64,000 nucleotides of DNA from Desmodesmus armatus (Eukaryota > Chlorophyta > Chlorophyceae > Sphaeropleales > Scenedesmaceae). Where the stretch lies: the NCBI GenBank assembly GCA_007449985.2, contig VIIQ02000581.1, forward strand, positions 124,001 to 188,000, read 5' to 3'. The number at the start of each line of letters is the position of its first letter. Within the stretch, counting starts at the first letter, position 1. Shown in pieces: positions 15,301 to 26,404 of this stretch. The notes below the pieces were generated by a model. That model was not told the DNA's origin. It worked only from the letters and a program-made list of their open reading frames with translations, and searched no databases. Both the position numbers and the translations under genes were made by a program.

Positions 15301-18007
15301 GGCACTATAAGGAGTGGTTGCTGCCATGCTACATCAAGGCAGGGCCGTCCTGTGTGGACGCCGACACAAGGAGCAGCAGAGCGGGCGCGCTCACCTTGCC
15401 GTTCACGACCTCGCAGCCACTTCAGGGCAGCACCAGCAGCAACGTGGGCAGGGCCGGAGCTGACAGCAGGGCCACTGCGAATGGCTGCAGCAGTGTCGAG
15501 GCAAGCTGCGTGCTACATGTATCTGTCACCACCTGTGCCATCAGTCCCGAGCTGCACATCCTGTCACCTGAGATGCCCAAGCCGCCAGGGAAGAACTACT
15601 GGGTGCTGGACTTTGGCGCACTCCCTGTGGGGGAGCGGGCCACGCGGGAGCTGCTGCTTGAAAACAGAGGTGTGTTACGGGGCCGCTGCTGGGCTGGCTA
15701 TCTGCTCCCACAAATTCGTCTGTACTGCCAGCCAGACCTGTTGGCTGGACCTCCTGTGAAGCATGCTATGCTAGGAATTCCACAGAAGGTCAAGCTCAAG
15801 CTTCATGCCACACTCATCAACTATGGGACTCGCCTGCTTGAGGCTGCTCGCATAAATGAACTGCAGACACATGTACAGCGCGCCAATCGGCAAATTGCAG
15901 GCCAAGGGCATGGCCCACTGTGCAGCCACCTCCGTGTTCACGACTGGGTGCGCTTGCTGCTGTCAACACACACGCCAGCCCGTGCGGCGCACGCCCTTGC
16001 CTGCCCTGCGTCCCAAACCCTTGTTTCCACAACTTCCACACATTGTGCCCACCAATGTTTCACTGAATTGCACCACCGCCTGCTGTTTCACAGGCGCTGA
16101 CATGGCCCCCTTGACGGCAGCACCTCTTGACCCCTTGATTGGTGCCTTCAGCATTGTGAATGCGTTGCGGCCCCTTGAGCCTGGCGGCGGCACAGGCCGT
16201 GTCCTGCTGGCCTTCAGCCCACCAGACTGCAGCGAGTACCAGGAGATCATCACACTCAGGTTGGTAGCAGCAACCATTGTCTGTGACAGCAGTCTACCGC
16301 CCCGGAGATCCACAATGAATGTGCCGCCTGCAGGCAGGAGGTTCACAAGAAAATGAAACTGCCCATGGTCAGCTTATAATCCGTCACATCTGTAACAGTG
16401 AAATGGTGAGCTGCAGCTGTGGTTGTGTGAAGCGGTTCAAAGGGATGCCTTGTTGCTGCACCTGCTATTCTCTCTCCTGCAGGTCCTCCAAGGGCCGTCT
16501 GCGTGTGTGCCTGAGGGGCCAAGGCATCGCCCCCACTCTGGCAGTCACACCCGCCACTGCAACAGCTGCAGCAGGGGGGCTGGCTTTTGGCGATGTGCTG
16601 CTCTCAGACCCTGTCTGCAAGGAGCTGAAGCTGCAGGTCACCAACACCTGCCCCTTCACCATCACCTACAGCACTCGCTTCATTGGGCCAGCTCCAGCAG
16701 ACACGCAGGCAGCTGGTGTGGCAGTATCACCACCAACAGCAGCAGGGGCACCTGGTGGCAAGCAGGCCGGGGCTGCAGCAGGTGTAGGTACGGCTGCGCC
16801 AGCGTCGGCAGCCCCAACGCTACCTGTCAAACCCCTGGGAGGTGTGGTGGTCCAGGGTGCACCGGCAGCTGCTGTGGCAGCACCAGCAGCAGCACAGCCA
16901 GCACCACCTGCTGCTACAGCCCTGGGTCCTGGGCTGCCGAGCGGCTGCTTTGTGTGCAAGCCCAGTGGTGGCACCCTGGCAGCAGGGCAAAGCCACGAGT
17001 TGACAGTGGTGTTTGCGCCCCTGGGAGCCCCTGGTGTCAGCATGCAGGGCAGCAGGGGCCCCTGTGGGCCTCTCAGCCCCTATGTGTCTGACAGGCTGCA
17101 GATCCTGGTGCCACACCAGCAGCAGGACGTGGTCGTGCCGCTGCATGGCAGCGCATGGCCAGACGGGCTGTTTGTGGCTGGTGCTGTGTACAAGCAGGGA
17201 AGCAGCAACAGCAGCGGCAGTGGCAGCGGCGGCAGCAATGGTGCAAGCAGCACTGTGGTTGCGGCATCAGGCGCAGCAGGGGACCCTTTTGCAGCCATCA
17301 TGCTGGCTGCTGCAGCAGCGGCAGCAGCAGCCACACCCACTGCCGCGGGGGTGGCAGGCAGTGCCCAGGGTGCCAAGGGGAAGAAGGCCGCAGCAGCCGC
17401 CACGGCCGCAGCAAGTGTGCCACCGCAGCAGGAGAAGCCTTCACCCTGTGTATTGCAGCCAAGGGACACCGCTTCAGCGCTCGCTGCTGCTGGTTACTGC
17501 GACCTGACTCAGGGTTACATAACCCTGCCGCCAGTAGGGCCAGGTCAGCTCAGCACAGCCACTGTGGAGTTTGGTGCCATCAAGTCGAGTGCTGGAGGTG
17601 CTGCTGGGGAGCTACTGGTGGAAGAGCTTCCAGCAGAGGCTAAGGAAGCAGGCTGGTCTGTTGACCCGGTCAAGGTGTCGGTGCCAGCTGGGGAGAAACG
17701 GCCGCTGCTGGTGCGCTACACTGCCCCAGCAGTGGCCAAGCTTGCCGGCACGGCACTCGGGGCACTGGGGCAGATGCAGGTGCCTGTGCAGCAAAGTGTG
17801 AGGCTGAGTGTGGTCATGAAGGGTGGCTGCCAGGCAATGCAAGGCGCTCCAGCAGCAGTGGCGGTTGCGGCAGATGGCAGCAGGCGCATGAGCCTGGTGT
17901 GCTCGTGTGTGCTGGGTCCTGCACAGGCAGAGGCTGGGGCACAGGTTGGGCAAGGCAGCGGGGTGGCTGCACCACCTGCTGCATCAGTTGGCACAGCCAA
18001 GAAGTAG
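6834..18007 (+). CDS. CFAP74: CFAP74/FAP74-like ciliary central-apparatus protein (coiled coil plus ASH/MSP-type domains)
   Basis: Structural protein of motile cilia; in Chlamydomonas FAP74 belongs to the C1d projection of the central pair. Exons: 6834-7186, 7310-7448, 7683-7927, 8181-8372, 8592-8826, 9046-9311, about 9567-9930, 10278-10439, 10771-10860, 11250-11468, 11849-12065, 12472-12610, 12934-13072, 13307-13396, 13684-13927, 14135-14313, 14522-14635, 14991-15669, 16094-16259 and 16483-18007. Every junction keeps phase, giving 1918 residues and a TAG stop. Residues 40-390 are charged, Q/A/E/R-rich coiled coil ending in a GLNPYEIYR block. From about residue 600 come repeated beta-rich ASH-like units, each with an 'I.DFG.v' type start (LKTLDFGRVPLTE, WVLDFGALPVGE, LAFGDVLLSDP) followed by 'l.n.g' strands. 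Ser-, Ala- and Gly-rich insertions interrupt the last domains. The N-terminus is unsure: ATG 6834 is the first in frame. HYDIN-type proteins share the domains but are far longer. Confidence 0.78.
11774..11840 (+). repeat. TGTAC(TG) microsatellite beside a CFAP74 splice acceptor
   Basis: Tandem TACTG/TGTAC words (ctgtactgtactgccctg...) fill the last 75 bp of the intron before the exon at 11849. They replace the usual mixed sequence in front of the acceptor GTCAG. Confidence 0.8.
15249..15300 (+). repeat. AGC microsatellite encoding polyserine in CFAP74
   Basis: About 17 CAG/AGC triplets in a row, read here in the AGC frame as polyserine. The run is a low-complexity insertion inside the exon 14991-15669, between two ASH-like domains. 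Confidence 0.85.
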
Positions 18008-18754
18008 ACCTTGCGGATTTATCACATGCAAATCAAACACCCATTTGTGCAGCTGGCAAGGTTTTGAATACTTGAAGCACCGCATCTGGCAGCTGCTTGA
18101 CTGGGGCGAGGTCTCACCTCTGATGTTTCAGGAACCTGCACATTGTTGAATGATCATCGCCAGGCACGCCTGATGCAGTGTCTGCACTCCGACTGAGCCA
18201 GGGTATTTGCATTCACATGCAGACTCCTGCGCTGTCATGCCACACGCCGTGCACAATCAACTTTTGACATGCAGCCAGCCGTGACGCAGCCTGGGCCTCC
18301 GCCAGCCTGGAATGTTGGTGTGCAATGGAAAGTTGGGCCACAATGCCTGATAGTAATTACTGTTCCAAAAAGTTGCCTTCTCAATGGACCAAGGCATAGG
18401 GCAGTGTGAGCTGTAGTGCCGGAACATGCCATGTGGGCTGTGCAGTGAGCTGTCACCAGGTTTGGAACCGGTTGTGCGTGTCAAGCGGGTCTGTCCGGCA
18501 GGCGTAGCCGTGGCCATCACCCAAGATCAGTGTGCACGGCAACAACCCACCACAGGGCAAGCATCTGGACAAGGACAGCAGCAGCGGTCAGTCTCGCGGT
18601 GACTGCTTGCCCGGGGCCTCTCACTCAGCACGGTCCTCGTTCACTTTTCTGTGCCTACTGATATCTTTCCGTGTCGGTCTGCGCCCCACGTGCGTATTGG
18701 TGCATGAGCACATGGGCCCCGTGAGACTGGTTGATTGAAATCCAAAACCAAACG
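18008..18754 (+). other. Intergenic: CFAP74 3' region and AMT promoter/5' UTR
   Basis: This holds no supported coding exon. It should contain the CFAP74 3' UTR and the promoter of the ammonium transporter, both on the plus strand. No TGTAA word was seen here, so the CFAP74 polyadenylation site is not identified. Confidence 0.5.
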
Positions 18755-21700
18755 ATGCCGAGTCAGCCTATGAATTGGAGTGATACGGACCAGGATGCAA
18801 GTGTATCAACGAGCCTGGTGATCCTGAACGGGTGAGTGTCAGCACGCAGGACAGCAGCAACAGCAGCAGCAGCAGCAGACCAAGAACAGGCAGGGCACGG
18901 GCACTTCCTGCCTGTGCCTCAATTTGTTCTGTACTCTACTATGTTATCACGTTGTGCATCAAGATCCGGTCACTGCCATGTGTGCACATCACCATCCTGG
19001 AGCATACCTGCAGTGTGTGCCTCATGCCCACCCACCACCCTGTCGTTGTGATGCAGGTTTCTGGTGTTTTTCATGCAAGTTGGCTTCATTGCTTTAGAAA
19101 CGGGCAGTGGACGGGCAAAGAATGTTCGGAACATCCTGCTCAAGAATTTGCTGGACACCATGCTCACAGCCATTTGCTGGTGGGCTGTGGGCTCAGCATT
19201 TGCCTATGGCTCCAGTGCTGGAGGTATCATCGGGTACGTACGAGTACGTGCACGAGGTCAGCACTTGTGCTTTGTGCCTTCAGGTCACATGCATGTGGTC
19301 AGGTCACGTGACTCACACCCGCCCCACGTGATCTGCTCGTTTCATGCTGTAACAAACCCCTTGCTGTCTCCTGCTGCTTGCAGGATCTCTGGCTTTTTCA
19401 GTGAAGGCGGCGTCACCTCCAGCAGCAGACCCTGGTTCCTGTCCTTCACATTTGCAGTGGCATGCTGCGTCATTGTCAGCGGCTGCCTAGCAGAGCGTAC
19501 GCGGCTGCTGGTGTACCCAGCATACACGATCGTGCTGGTCTCCATCGTGCACCCCCTGATCGTGCACTGGGTGTGGATGCCACACAGTTGGCTCAACAGG
19601 GTCAGCAGCTGCCCCGTGCTGGATTATGCAGGAGGCCTCCCCGTGCATGCCTTGGGTGAGTGTGGGAGATGTCTGCGTGCTTATGCAGCACACGTGCACA
19701 GCTCAAGGCAGGCACTGCAAACATGTTGCTGTACCAGCCCATCAGTTGCACATGCGTCATCTCCTACCGACATCACTAATAGCTGCCTACAGCAAGTGCA
19801 GCCGCGGGGTGTGTTGGCCCCCTGTGCAGCAGGTGCCGTCATTGCGTGACCGCACACTGCCACGCAGTTGATGGTGCAGTTGATCACCGTACCGTAACGA
19901 CACTCATGAGCACAGCGCAGGCTGGCAGCTGGTGCACACCACCTTGCAGGAGGCAGCTCATGTACGCCCTGCATCATGATGACAGCCAGAATCAGGGGGT
20001 CAGGGTTTAGGCTTTGGCATCAGGTACTCATCATGAGTTGAAGGCATGTTTCTGCTAGCAGAGGCTGACTTCCGCTGGTCGGCTGTCTGACCATCGAACA
20101 CAGGTGGCATGTTTGGTCTGGTCGGTGCCAAGTTCTGCGGCCCCCGCCTGGGTCGCTTTGACGAGGGCGGCACAAAGGACCTGCCTGGGCACGACATGGC
20201 CTTTGTCACCCTGGGTACCTTCATGCTGTGGTTTGGCTGGTTTGGCTTCAACAGCGGCAGCGTGTATGTCTACAGCACGGTGGCGCCTGCTGCAGCGGTG
20301 CAGATGGTGGCGATGAACACAACGCTGGCGGCCAGCTCTGCTGGTTTGGCGTCTCTGCTGTTGGCCTGTTACTGGACTGGTGAGCCGCCTGCGTCACGCT
20401 TGGCGATGTGCAGGAACTCTGTGTGGCGGCTTGTGGTGCCGTTTCAGAACAAGCAGGCATAGACAAACAGCACCCGCCACACCGGTCACTTACCCAAAGG
20501 CCAACACAACAGTTTGGAAGACAGTCTGCCTTGTGTGAAGTTCAGTCGGGCACACAAACACACCATGTGCATAAAGACGCGAGGCTGCCTGTCAATGGTC
20601 TGGCAGCAGCAAAGGTTGGCAATCCAGTTGAGGCGGACCATCCAGTGGCGAGGCATCTCATGCTCTGTGTGTGTTGTGTTGTGGTGCAGGCACGTATGAC
20701 TTGCGCGTCTGCTGCAATGGGGTGCTGTCTGGTCTGGTCATCGTGACCAGCATGTGTGGCTACATTGACCCATGGGCTGCAGTTGTCTGCGGCTTCATTG
20801 CCGGATCTGTCTACCCATGCATGTCAGCCACCCTGGTGCGTGACACACACTTGATGCAACTGATGTGTCAACACATAAGAGTGACTGTCATATGCTATGG
20901 CCGCAGTCAAGCACTGTACAGGTCAATGCAGACAGCGGCATCACAATTTCGTAGACTGCCCGCCTTACATGTGTGATAGTGGCCATCGATGCGGCACTGC
21001 ACATGCCTGTAGTGCGCGTCTATCCTCCCTCTCCGTGTGCGCAACCATCACAACCATGTGTGCCCTCCCTGCCTCAACCAAAGCAAACCATGCCGCATCC
21101 TGCTGTTTGCATTGTCGTTCCCTGCAGCTCCGGTTGGGTATTGACGACCCCCTGGACTCCTCTGCAGTGCACCTGGTGAATGGCGTGCTGGGCATGCTGC
21201 TGCTGTCGTTTGTGGCGCGGCCGTCACACGTTGACCTGCTGGCGGGCGGCCGGTGTGCTGGCATCTTCTACACACGCTCGGGGTGGCTGCTGCTGGGGAT
21301 GCAGGTCCTGGGTGAGTGTACCCTGCTCGCTCTACAAGCTAGGCAGCAGCATGGGTTTGAGGCGAGACGGGTAGCCAATTGCTTTCGGCTTAAGCTGCTA
21401 GCTGGGCCTATGCAACAAACAACACATATGATGTGTGATAGTCCAGGTTGCAGGGGATCTTGTTGTATCTGTAGCAAACATACCTGAGTGTCCCGCCGTC
21501 ACGTTGCCAGCAGTCCAGCGTTTGGCCTACAGCTGCAGACACCCTGCATGACGCATCCTGGGTGCTTGAACTTGCTTTCTGCTGACTACCTTCTGTCTTT
21601 CCTGCCGTGCCTGCATTCTTTGCCCTTGTTTAGCCATCACGGTGGTCCTGGCAGTCGGCGGCATCTTTGCAGCGCTGGTGTTTGGCCTGTTGCGGCACTT

Positions 21701-21830
21701 CAATCTGCTGCGCGTTGACCAGATGACAGAGCTAGCAGGCATCGACAACATTGACCATGGAGGCCCAGCGTATCCGGAGTTCCGGATGACACCCTTGAAC
21801 GGCCTTGCATCTCCTCATGGCCTGCAGTAG
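18755..21830 (+). CDS. AMT: Ammonium transporter, AMT/Mep/Rh family
   Basis: Membrane channel for ammonium/ammonia uptake. Exons: 18755-18831, 19057-19233, 19384-19655, 20104-20379, 20690-20835, 21128-21311 and 21634-21830. All junctions keep phase, for 442 residues, near the family norm. Signatures in order: FFMQVGFIALETGS (TM1); SGCLAERT (canonical AER block); HWVW preceding the pore; LDYAGGLPVHALGG, the AMT signature with its Asp and the first pore His; LGTFMLWFGWFGFNSGS; AGSVYP; SSAVHLVNGVLG with the second pore His; and the regulatory C-tail ending IDHGGPAYPEF. In plant and algal AMT1 the tail block is usually HGE-x-AY, so the Glu is replaced by Gly here. The short N-terminus has no signal peptide. 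The first intron follows a 25-residue exon. Pore His residues are both present, so transport is expected. Confidence 0.93.
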
Positions 21831-23005
21831 CAGTCCCGCTGCTGTAGACACAGGGAGTGCATCCAGCCAATGCGTCAGTCATCTCACCATCCAAGGATCT
21901 CCGAACTCCGAACTGTGCTGTGTTGTGTGGGAGCGATCAGCTGCTGCTGTCCATGTTGGTGTTGTTGGTGCTTGGCTAGCTGCTGTTGTTGTTGGTTGGC
22001 TGCGCAGCATGCTGCACACTCTGTATGCCATTTTGCCCTGCCCTTTCTGTCAGTCTGCACTGATCTTGATTGAAACGTAGAGGACACTGGAGGTGTCTGG
22101 TCTTCTGCAGTGTGTGCACTCAGCAGCAGGTCTACTGCGGTTGTTCTTTGCAGGGGTCTTGCAGGTTCTTATGCCATTTGGTGCCAGATGTACATGTGGT
22201 TGGTGGTGTGTTGCATGGGATGTTGCATCGTTGGGACCTCAATTCTTTTGACCTGCAGCACCTGTTGGGTCGCTTGGGCATTTTGTAGCATCAGGGGCTT
22301 GCTCGTTTTGATGGGGCGCCAGTGCACTTTGACTGCCTGCAGTCACACTGGTGTAGGGTACAGGCAGAGTGGCACGGGCTTATGCCAGCCACTTACAGAC
22401 CATTGCACCAGGGGGCTGCGGGGGTTGGCGAAGGCTGGCTGTTGGTTTGGCACCTGCAAGGCTGGCTGTCGGTGCAGCACCTGTGGTTCTTTTTCTCTAG
22501 CTATTTTGAAGGTTCTGTTGATGTCAAATGGCGGTGCGATGGCAAGTTTGTCAGCGCTGGGGTTTGTCTTGAGGGTGGCTGTGGCGCTGTGCATGCAGGA
22601 ACCTGCACACCTGACCACACTGGCTGCAGAGTGTGTGCGTGTGTATGGTGTTGAATATGAGCCATCATTGGCGTCAGTGCTTCCAAGTGTAGAGGTGGCC
22701 ACCAACATGATGGTTGTAGGGGAGTGACTCATGGCTTGATGCGTAGACCGCACGCCATGTTGAAGGTGGGTGGTATGGAGCTGCAGCCTATGTGTGATGG
22801 CGTCAAAGTGACCCTGCCAGTGTGGGTGTGTGCGTGCTAACCGGAGGCTTGGCTGGGATGCCGTGCCACTCTGTGTCATGGTGTGATGTGTTGCTGCATG
22901 CTATGCTGTGCTGTGCGGAAAGCATACACGTGCAGCTGCTCGTGGGGCTGACAGGTGGTGGCAGACACAGTCAGTCGCGACACTATGTACAATGCAAGGT
23001 GGGGA

Positions 23006-23010
23006 TGTAA
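23006..23010 (+). terminator. Candidate polyadenylation word TGTAA for AMT
   Basis: First TGTAA found downstream of the AMT stop codon on the coding strand, which would give a 3' UTR of about 1.2 kb. The assignment rests only on the word and its order. Confidence 0.3.
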
Positions 23011-24562
23011 GCCCCAAGTAGCCCATGTTCTCGATTGGTGGTGAGGCCTAAGGGCAACGTGTTGTGTTGCAAGGCGTTGGCTTGCAGGTCAAGGTTTGCG
23101 GCTGTGGCCCACTTTGTTTGCTTAGTGGGTTTTGAGACACACAGCAGCTGCGACAGATGTTAGGGGTGCACCCATGGTGGGCACAAGCCCACTGCGGTCC
23201 TGTGCCTGGGATGTGTTCAGTGGGGCATCTGTCACTCCCTTGTTTGTTACTGGTGGGATGAGTGGTGACTGGGTGACTCGTTGTTATTTGTTGTTGTCGG
23301 TACGTGGCAGTGTGGTGCCGCTAATGTATGCCCTGTCAAGTAAGCTGGAAAGCGCCAAGATGGCTGTGCAGTGCTTGGCTTGTTGTTGGTGCATGATGCA
23401 TCCTGAAGGCCCCTGGTTTCTGGGTAAACAAGCCAACAGCTGGGTTACAACAGCTGTTTGCTGCTCTATGCTTGTGCTGCGAGTGAAGATCAAGCCCCAA
23501 CATGTTGGTGTGTGCTGTTCAAGCTATTTGTCTGGTCCCACAGAGCAGGCTGGTGGGTTTTTGGAGCTTGAAGCTGGGCAGCTGCCAAGATTTTTCTAAT
23601 TTGTTCTGACAACAAATTGTTGTGACTGGGTCAGATGTCATGATATGGAGGCTTCAAGGTGCATGGTGGCCAAGATGGTGTTTGGGTACTCGGGAAGGGG
23701 CGAATGTGTGCAGCTGCACTAGATGAAGGACAGGATTCTGTTCAGTAGGCCTGGTTGGGGCTGTCGTGTACACCCCTCTGCTTCAGAGGTTTGGGTCAAC
23801 CTGCCTGTTCTTTTTGGGATGCTTCAGGCCTGAATGCTTCGCAATATTTTTGCACAGCAGCTGCTGTGCAAAGTGCAGCTGGAGGCAACCATACTGGTGC
23901 CGTTCAGCTCAACCCTAGTTTGTACAGTGTGTACAGATGTTATGTCTTGTTGCTCAAGTGTGTGGCAATGGCCATTTGGCTGGTGCATTGATTTTTCTAT
24001 ACGATAGCTTTGCTAGACAGACTGCATGAGTCAGCGCCCGGCAAATCGTGGTAGACATTTTCACCTTATGGCGGTACATAAATTGTTGCCATCACATTGC
24101 AATGTTTTGGCACAATGTTGTGAACAATGACCCTGCTGGTAATGTGTAAAATTATGAGGATGATGACATTCACTTGGTAACCCTTTGCTGCGGCACACCA
24201 GTCTAGCAGTGGTTGGCTGTACTGTGCTGTCACAGTAAGTTGTACAGGCAACCCCAGACCAGTCCCCCTCCACCCTCGTAAGATTCGTCCAGCTGCGTTC
24301 CACACACGATTATTACATTACGCCCAGCATGGCAGCAATAGAGGCCCCTTCCAGGGCTAGTAAGCATATGATCACAAGCTGCCAGCTAGGACTGACAACA
24401 AGCCATACATGTGCTGTTGTCTAATGCCCGTGGCGCTTGCAAGCCGCAGCAAACCATAGTAATACATGCTCAGGCAGCGACAATGCTCATGTGGCTGCAA
24501 GTGCAGCAGGGCCAACAGCTGTCACACCATATTAGCTGCACAAGTCCTATCTCTAGATATGG

Positions 24563-24701
24563 GTACGCCGGGTAGGATATGCTGTGTCCACAATCAGCCA
24601 GATACGCCGGGTGGGATCTGCTGTGTCAACAAGCATCCAACAGATACGCCGGGTAAAATGCTGTGTCGACAAGCAGCATAATAGGGTGCTGTGTCGACAG
24701 G
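24563..24701 (+). repeat. Minisatellite, about 42-bp unit, 3-4 copies
   Basis: Units begin (GA)TACGCCGGGT and continue with a GCTGTGTCNACAA block at about 24563, 24601 and 24643, plus a truncated unit at 24684-24701. The units have diverged by several substitutions. They do not look like a CRISPR array: no unique spacers of constant length are present. Confidence 0.75.
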
Positions 24702-26404
24702 AGCTGGCAATATGAAACAGTCAACCATGGATTGGTCAAACAAAGCCGAAACACTCAAGATGGCCTGAAGCCAACACACCACCACCCTGCACAATGACCC
24801 TCAAAGCGGCGGCATGCCGCACAAAGCAAGCAAAAGCATTGTCAGCACACAGGAGAGAAGGTTGGGCCACGAGTCAACATCACCAGCACACTGTACCACA
24901 ATGCAGTACTAGGGGTATAACCCACCCACTCGCATGCAACACCCACAACAATTAGCTGCCGCTCTCCCAGCCGCGTACCCTTGCAGATTGCAGACCAATG
25001 GCGCTGGTGCGCTAGTGGCTGGATCTGAGGCGCAACAAGCTGCTTCATGCATTCCACTCTCTGGCCACGCATTCACCCCAACCTCCAATTGGAGACTGCA
25101 CAGCAGCACTCCAACAGCACAACCAGGGTGTCACTGGCTTCAGCAGACCCCAAGCCCCAAAACCCACACCCGCACACACCATGGATATCGCAATGTCAGT
25201 GTCACAAAGCACTTCAGAACCTTCCAGACAAGGCCTGCTGTTTGCAGGTGGCCTGCTGCCTGTCCAGTAATGCCGGCATGACCTGCTGCATGCCTGCTGG
25301 CGCAAGGCTGCAGTGCAGTTGCAGCCCAAGGGGCCTCAAGCACAGCCGGCATGTATGCTGATGATGCACTTGCCGCCCACCGGCACCTCATGACGTTGCT
25401 GCTGTCAGCAGCACAACACATACCAGGACACCCTCCAAACACAACACCTACTGTCACACGCACTGCTGTGATGTTTGCACAGCAGCTCACACGTACGCCT
25501 GCGCATACCATAACTCGTGGCTGCTTCTTGCCCAATCCCAACAGCGCAGGAGCTATCGCAGGTGACCTTTCCAACCTGATAACACCACCCAACGCTGCAG
25601 CACACGCAGCAACAGTAACTGAGCGATGGCTCCAGACTCAAAACCCCACGTAATCTACCCAAAGCTGCCAACAGTGACACCCAAAAGCCACCAGCATGTC
25701 TTCATTGCTGCAGCACAGCTAGGCAACCAACCGACGCATCACAGTGATGCTTTCACCAGGTCCTACCCAAGCGCCACAGTACAAAAAAGCCTGCAGAGAC
25801 GGTGCTAGCGCTGTTGTGTGTAGGTGACAGATGCACCACACGTCTGCCAAGCATGTCCTGCAAGGCCCAGCCACTCCAAAAGAGAGGTCACACTAATGAG
25901 CTGGCAGCCAGCCTCTGATTATGCCTGTAAAGACAGGGCAGGGGTCAGGATTTTTGAAGCAAACCTAAAGCCCCAGAGGCTGCTCCCACACCACAAGCAT
26001 GACAATACCACACGCACACAGCAATATACAATCACGGGCAGACACTGCTCTAAATGCACCGCAGCCCACAGGGGCAGTTGTGACAAGCAAACAAAACACG
26101 ACAGCAACAGGTTGGTTGCCGCACCATGCAGCATCTCTGCTAATGGCGATGCATGTCAATAGTACAAAGCAGTACTATTACTATCGCGCAGAAGATGTCA
26201 GATATGGACCATGCACTGTGGCATGGCCTCCGTGGCAACAAAGCTATATGTATGTGCAGCAACAGCAACCCTGGCGGCTTGTGTAAACCACAACAGGGCT
26301 ACAGCAACAAGATGCAGCATGCAGACAAATCCAGTACCCAGTGAAGCTTTTCGCCTGCTTCACGAACAAGCCATCACAGTGTGTGCCATCACAGTGTGCG
26401 CTGC

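Larger units (their letters stand above)
21831..26404. other. Long interval without recognisable genes; probably converging 3' UTRs
   Basis: No frame in these 4.6 kb carries a recognisable domain or a splice-consistent chain. The plus strand is G/T-rich from about 21.9 to 24.0 kb and A/C-rich from about 24.3 to 26.4 kb. That fits transcription converging from the AMT gene (+) and the acyltransferase gene (-). TGTAA lies on the plus strand at 23006 and on the minus strand near 24312. A minisatellite is at 24563-24701. A non-coding RNA cannot be excluded. Confidence 0.5.

Noticed and set aside
14878..15759. 293-residue plus-strand open frame overlapping CFAP74
   Set aside because: Wrong frame for the phase-consistent CFAP74 exon 14991-15669, which carries the ASH pattern.
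24563..24701. CRISPR-like array
   Set aside because: Units are contiguous and diverged with no unique spacers, and the DNA is eukaryotic.
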